DNA of 8,047 nucleotides. It comes from an uncultured Microbacterium sp. Its GTDB lineage: Bacteria; Actinomycetota; Actinomycetes; Actinomycetales; Microbacteriaceae. A program made the position numbers and the translations under genes. The notes below the pieces were generated by a model. It did not search any database. It had not been told where the DNA came from and saw only the letters and a list, made by a program, of their open reading frames with translations. Positions 6,193-8,047 of this stretch are shown piece after piece. The first letter of the stretch is position 1. Every line of letters begins with the position of its first letter. The stretch spans positions 1 through 8,047 of the forward strand of contig CANSLE010000098.1 in NCBI GenBank assembly GCA_947647645.1, in the 5' to 3' direction.

Positions 6193-6813
6193 GCGGGCGC
6201 GTGTCGCCGGCGCCCCGGGCTGCCCGCCCTCGACGGATGCCGCGACCGCCAGCGCCGTCCGCGCCAGCAGCCCCACGATCTCCTCGGCCGGCCGGTCCGA
6301 CTCGAGCGCGAGCTCGATGAGCACGTCTTCGGCGAAGGCGACCCACGCGCGCGCCGCGACACGCAGCAGCGTGGAGTCCGCATGGCCGAGCTCGCAGAAG
6401 ACCTCGAGGATCCGCCGGGCGTTCTCGTCGCGCGCCTCGTCGACCCGCTCGCGGACGACGGGGTCGCCGCTCGCGACGCCGCGCACGAGCGAGTAGAACG
6501 TGCCCGTGTGCGCCCGCACGAAGGCGACGATGCGCCCGACGGTGTCGTCGAGGCGCTCGAGCGGGGGCAGGTCCGCCCGCGGGACGGATGCCGCGATCAG
6601 CGCGTCGCGCGCTGTCGTGACGACCGCGGTGTGCAGCCCCTGCCGCGAGCCGAAGTAGTGGAAGACGAGGGCCCGCGAGACGTCCTCCCGCTCGGCGAGG
6701 GCCTCGATCGTCAGCTCGTCGAGGGGCCGGTCGGCGAGGAACGCGACACCGGAGGCGATGAGCTGGACGCGCCGGTCCTCGCGCGACAGGCGCCGGCGCT
6801 GCTCCGAGGACAT
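6190..6813 (-). CDS. TetR/AcrR-family transcriptional regulator
   Basis: A 207-residue one-component repressor-type regulator that binds DNA as a dimer. The N-terminal TetR helix-turn-helix spans about residues 15-61: RRVQLIASGVAFLA, then LTIEALAEREDVSRALVFHYFGSRQGL (34-60), with the recognition helix around S46-Y53 and the typical HYFGSRQGL end. The C-terminal ligand-binding domain is all-helical and resembles the general TetR_C types; the ligand is unknown. Start ATG 6813 is chosen over an ATG at 6837 because TAGGGT lies 7 bases upstream of 6813 and relatives begin close to a basic stretch such as SSEQRRRLSRE. It faces the DUF6230 operon across a control region holding two inverted repeats, so it most likely controls itself and that operon. 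It lies directly upstream of dcd and could share transcripts with it. Confidence 0.94.
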   Translation of the reverse strand: MSSEQRRRLSREDRRVQLIASGVAFLADRPLDELTIEALAEREDVSRALVFHYFGSRQGLHTAVVTTARDALIAASVPRADLPPLERLDDTVGRIVAFVRAHTGTFYSLVRGVASGDPVVRERVDEARDENARRILEVFCELGHADSTLLRVAARAWVAFAEDVLIELALESDRPAEEIVGLLARTALAVAASVEGGQPGAPATRAR

Positions 6814-6820
6814 GCCCTCG

Positions 6821-6826
6821 ACCCTA
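6821..6826 (-). promoter_or_regulatory. -10 box TAGGGT for the TetR gene, leaderless spacing
   Basis: Minus-strand TAGGGT is followed by seven bases (CGAGGGC) and the ATG at 6813. The GAGGG inside the spacer is too close to the ATG for a normal Shine-Dalgarno site. No -35 box is seen. Confidence 0.5.
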
Positions 6827-6861
6827 CCGATGAGCACCGCGCGCGCCGCCGGGCGGAATCC

Positions 6862-6877
6862 GTGAGAGTTCTCTCAC
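6862..6877. promoter_or_regulatory. Inverted repeat GTGAGAG-TT-CTCTCAC, candidate operator
   Basis: Two perfect 7-base arms around a TT centre lie between the divergent TetR and DUF6230 genes, 35 bases upstream of the TetR -10 box. A perfect palindrome in this spot is typical of a regulator binding site; which regulator binds is inferred. Confidence 0.6.
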
Positions 6878-6891
6878 ACTCGCGGGGTCTT

Positions 6892-6908
6892 ATTGACCAT
6901 TTGTCAAT
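6892..6908. promoter_or_regulatory. Inverted repeat ATTGAC-CATTT-GTCAAT, candidate TetR operator
   Basis: Perfect 6-base arms around a 5-base centre (17 bases in all) in an AT-rich island of otherwise very GC-rich DNA. TTGAC/GTCAA arms are a common layout for TetR-family operators. The left arm contains TTGACC (6893-6898), which can also be the -35 box of the DUF6230 promoter, so bound repressor would block it. Confidence 0.65.
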
Positions 6909-6921
6909 TCAGGCGCACAGT
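6893..6921 (+). promoter_or_regulatory. Putative promoter of the DUF6230 operon
   Basis: TTGACC (6893-6898) at -35, a 17-base spacer and CACAGT (6916-6921) at -10. The -10 is weak (C in place of the first T) but keeps the conserved A and final T. Transcription would start near 6928, giving a leader of about 45 bases that carries the ribosome binding site. Confidence 0.4.
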
Positions 6922-6965
6922 CGGTGATCGAGCGCGTCGACATCGGAGCCGGCGCCCCGGCATCC

Positions 6966-6970
6966 GGAGG
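6966..6970 (+). promoter_or_regulatory. Ribosome binding site GGAGG for DUF6230
   Basis: GGAGG with a 4-base spacer before ATG 6975. It fixes the start over an upstream in-frame ATG at 6924 that lacks such a site. It partly overlaps a copy of the GGATGCCG octamer (minus strand, 6958-6965). Confidence 0.75.
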
Positions 6971-6974
6971 ATCG

Positions 6975-7571
6975 ATGAGACTCTCGAACCCGACTCGCTC
7001 CCGCGCGGGGCGCATCACCCTCGCGACGATTCCCGTCGTCCTGGCTTCGACGTTCCTCCTCGGCGGGGTCGCACAGGGCGCCGTCCCCGTCTCGTTCGCC
7101 GTCTCCGGCAGCCAGTTCCAGATCGGCGCGTCCAAGCTCGAGGGGACCGGCTTCTCGCAGTACGCGGGCGTCACGCAGGACACCGCGGGCGGCTCGCACA
7201 ACGTCGCGATCGCGAACATCCGCTCCGCACAGTTGTACGATCTCTGCCAGTCCGTGGTCTCGGACACCCCGCTCGGCAAGGTCGGCGTGCGGATCACCGC
7301 GGGCGGCGGCGGCAACCCCGCCTCGGCGACCGATCTGCAGATCGGAATGACGGCCCTCAAGGGCGACTCATCGTTCTCGAACATCCGCATCGGCGTCGAC
7401 GCATCCACCGTGAACACGGCCGCGAAGGGTTCTGCGGGCGACTTCGCGCAGGATGCCGACAGCGTCACCATCAACAACCTCCAGCAGATCTCGTGGAGCA
7501 CGCAGGCCTCCGTGTTCACGCTCACGGGGATGTCGCTGACGCTCACGGACGGATCGACGGGATGCTTCTGA
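6975..7571 (+). CDS. DUF6230 family exported protein
   Basis: A 198-residue secreted or membrane-tethered protein of unknown function. The N-terminus has basic residues (R2, R8, R10, R13), a hydrophobic segment (about 14-33) and a likely signal-peptidase site near VAQGA-VP (about 36/37). The mature part is rich in Gly, Ser, Thr and Val with repeated short strands (VSFAVSGSQFQIG, HNVAIANIRSAQLYDL, LGKVGVRITAGG, DLQIGMTALKG, FSNIRIGVDAS, SVTINNLQQISW, VFTLTGMSLTL), suggesting an all-beta, perhaps stacked, fold. There are only two cysteines, C91 and C197, the latter next to the C-terminus, so a disulfide is plausible once exported. Homologues in Streptomyces have been labelled cholesterol esterase, but no catalytic serine motif is visible here and I do not support that name. 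First gene of an operon: the DUF6114 start overlaps its end by 10 bases. Confidence 0.9.
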   Translation: MRLSNPTRSRAGRITLATIPVVLASTFLLGGVAQGAVPVSFAVSGSQFQIGASKLEGTGFSQYAGVTQDTAGGSHNVAIANIRSAQLYDLCQSVVSDTPLGKVGVRITAGGGGNPASATDLQIGMTALKGDSSFSNIRIGVDASTVNTAAKGSAGDFAQDADSVTINNLQQISWSTQASVFTLTGMSLTLTDGSTGCF

Positions 7572-7987
7572 CACGCCGGGAGGCCCGGGCGCCACGACCC
7601 GAGCGTCGCGGTCGGAGCTGGCGCCGCGAACGGCCGCTGGTCGGCGGCATCCTGCTCATCCTCGGCGGGCTCGTGATGTTCGGATCCAGCCAGCTCGACT
7701 TCGGCCGGCTGCACATCCACCTCGGCATCGAAGGGCTGCAGGCCGTCGTCATCCCGCTGCTGCTCGTGGTGCTCGGCGCCCTGGTCATCGCGACCCCCGC
7801 GCACCGCATCCTCTACGGGGTCATCGCGCTGGCGACGAGCGTGTACTCGATCGTCGGCGTCAACCTCGGCGGCTTCCTCATCGGGTTCGTGCTGTCGGCG
7901 ATCGGCGGCATCCTGGCCGTGTCGTGGATGCCGCCGGCCGCGGAGACCAAGGAGGCGATCGTCCCCGACGAGGCGGTCACGCGATGA
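7562..7987 (+). CDS. DUF6114 family integral membrane protein
   Basis: A 141-residue membrane protein of unknown function. A strongly basic cytosolic N-terminus (RRxxRxxxPxRRGRxWRRxRP, residues 5-25) precedes four hydrophobic segments at about 26-42, 58-77, 82-98 and 102-122; a short acidic tail (about 126-141) follows. The landmarks RPLVGGILLILGGL, TPAHRILYGVIAL and NLGGFLIGFVLSAIGG match the DUF6114 pattern as I know it. A His-containing extracytosolic loop, DFGRLHIHLGIEG (46-58), lies between segments 1 and 2. ATG 7562 overlaps the DUF6230 stop by 10 bases and its own stop overlaps the next ATG (ATGA), so the three proteins are translationally coupled and probably act together in the envelope, for example with DUF6114 anchoring or exporting its partners (inference). 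Confidence 0.9.
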   Translation: MLLTRREARAPRPERRGRSWRRERPLVGGILLILGGLVMFGSSQLDFGRLHIHLGIEGLQAVVIPLLLVVLGALVIATPAHRILYGVIALATSVYSIVGVNLGGFLIGFVLSAIGGILAVSWMPPAAETKEAIVPDEAVTR

Positions 7988-8047
7988 GCGTCCGACGCGT
8001 GCGCGCCGTCGCCGTCGCGGCGGCCCTCCTCGCGCTCACGCCGAGCG
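7984..8047 (+). CDS. N-terminus of a putative secreted protein (runs off the window)
   Basis: Twenty-one residues are visible: a basic start (MSVRRVR) and a hydrophobic Ala/Val/Leu stretch (AVAVAAALLALTPS), which reads as a signal peptide. The ATG overlaps the DUF6114 stop as ATGA, so it is the third gene of the same operon. The mature protein lies outside the window, so no family can be given. Confidence 0.75.
   Translation, partial: MSVRRVRAVAVAAALLALTPS

Larger units (their letters stand above)
3542..7933. repeat. Dispersed octamer GGATGCCG / CGGCATCC
   Basis: Copies found by reading both strands, given as octamer starts. On the plus strand (GGATGCCG): 1628, 3128, 3258, 4471, 6235, 6586, 7451, 7926. 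On the minus strand (CGGCATCC in the given sequence): 759, 1748, 3238, 3542, 3906, 3953, 6958, 7645, 7906. The interval given covers the densest part; four copies lie in 759-1755 and further copies before 3542. The eight plus-strand and nine minus-strand copies show no strand preference. They fall in different codon phases and three lie between genes. Function unknown. Confidence 0.7.

Noticed and set aside
5620..6927. Plus-strand open frame of 435 codons opposite dcd and the TetR gene
   Set aside because: Arg/Glu/Val-rich mirror frame with no recognisable domain; both opposite genes are clear family members.
6975..7571. Cholesterol esterase name carried by some DUF6230 relatives
   Set aside because: No GxSxG motif or other lipase feature is present in this protein.
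1..8047. CRISPR array, tRNA, rRNA, insertion sequence or prophage genes
   Set aside because: No regularly spaced repeats, cloverleaf-like segments, transposase motifs or terminal inverted repeats were seen on either strand.

Overview
The window is gene-dense, high-GC DNA (roughly 70% GC by eye) from an actinobacterium, most likely Microbacteriaceae and probably close to Microbacterium. The reasons are the codon use, the bifunctional-type dCTP deaminase, the DUF6230/DUF6114 pair (a combination known from actinobacteria), and start codons that mostly lack a Shine-Dalgarno site but carry a TANNNT -10 box 6-7 bases upstream, as in actinobacterial leaderless mRNAs. The genus is an inference from recall of similar proteins, not from a search.

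Layout. 1-1446 (-): DEAD-box RNA helicase, C-terminus cut by the window edge. 1473-1970 (-): DUF427 protein. 2008-2613 (+): free-standing LON substrate-binding-domain protein, divergent from DUF427. 2647-3438 (-): alpha/beta hydrolase, convergent with the LON gene. 3641-3829 (+): unrecognised 62-residue protein. 3835-3900: two hairpins, the second very strong, closing this gene and its convergent neighbour. 3926-5578 (-): BCCT-family betaine/choline-type transporter, coupled by an ATGA overlap to dcd. 5575-6180 (-): dcd. 6190-6813 (-): TetR-family regulator. 6814-6974: control region with two perfect inverted repeats. 6975-7571 (+) DUF6230, 7562-7987 (+) DUF6114 and 7984-end (+) a putative secreted protein form one tightly overlapping operon.

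Most genes are housekeeping or stress functions: RNA remodelling, nucleotide-pool balance and osmolyte uptake. The most interesting part is the right-hand block, where a TetR regulator faces an operon encoding an exported beta-rich protein, a four-helix membrane protein and a further exported protein. It looks like a regulated cell-envelope or surface system of unknown function.

Two DNA-level patterns cut across the genes. The octamer GGATGCCG occurs 17 times on the two strands, where base composition predicts about one or fewer, and it appears in several reading frames and in intergenic DNA. A TANNNT box lies at the fixed leaderless distance from five of the minus-strand starts. No tRNA, rRNA, CRISPR array, insertion sequence or prophage gene was seen.
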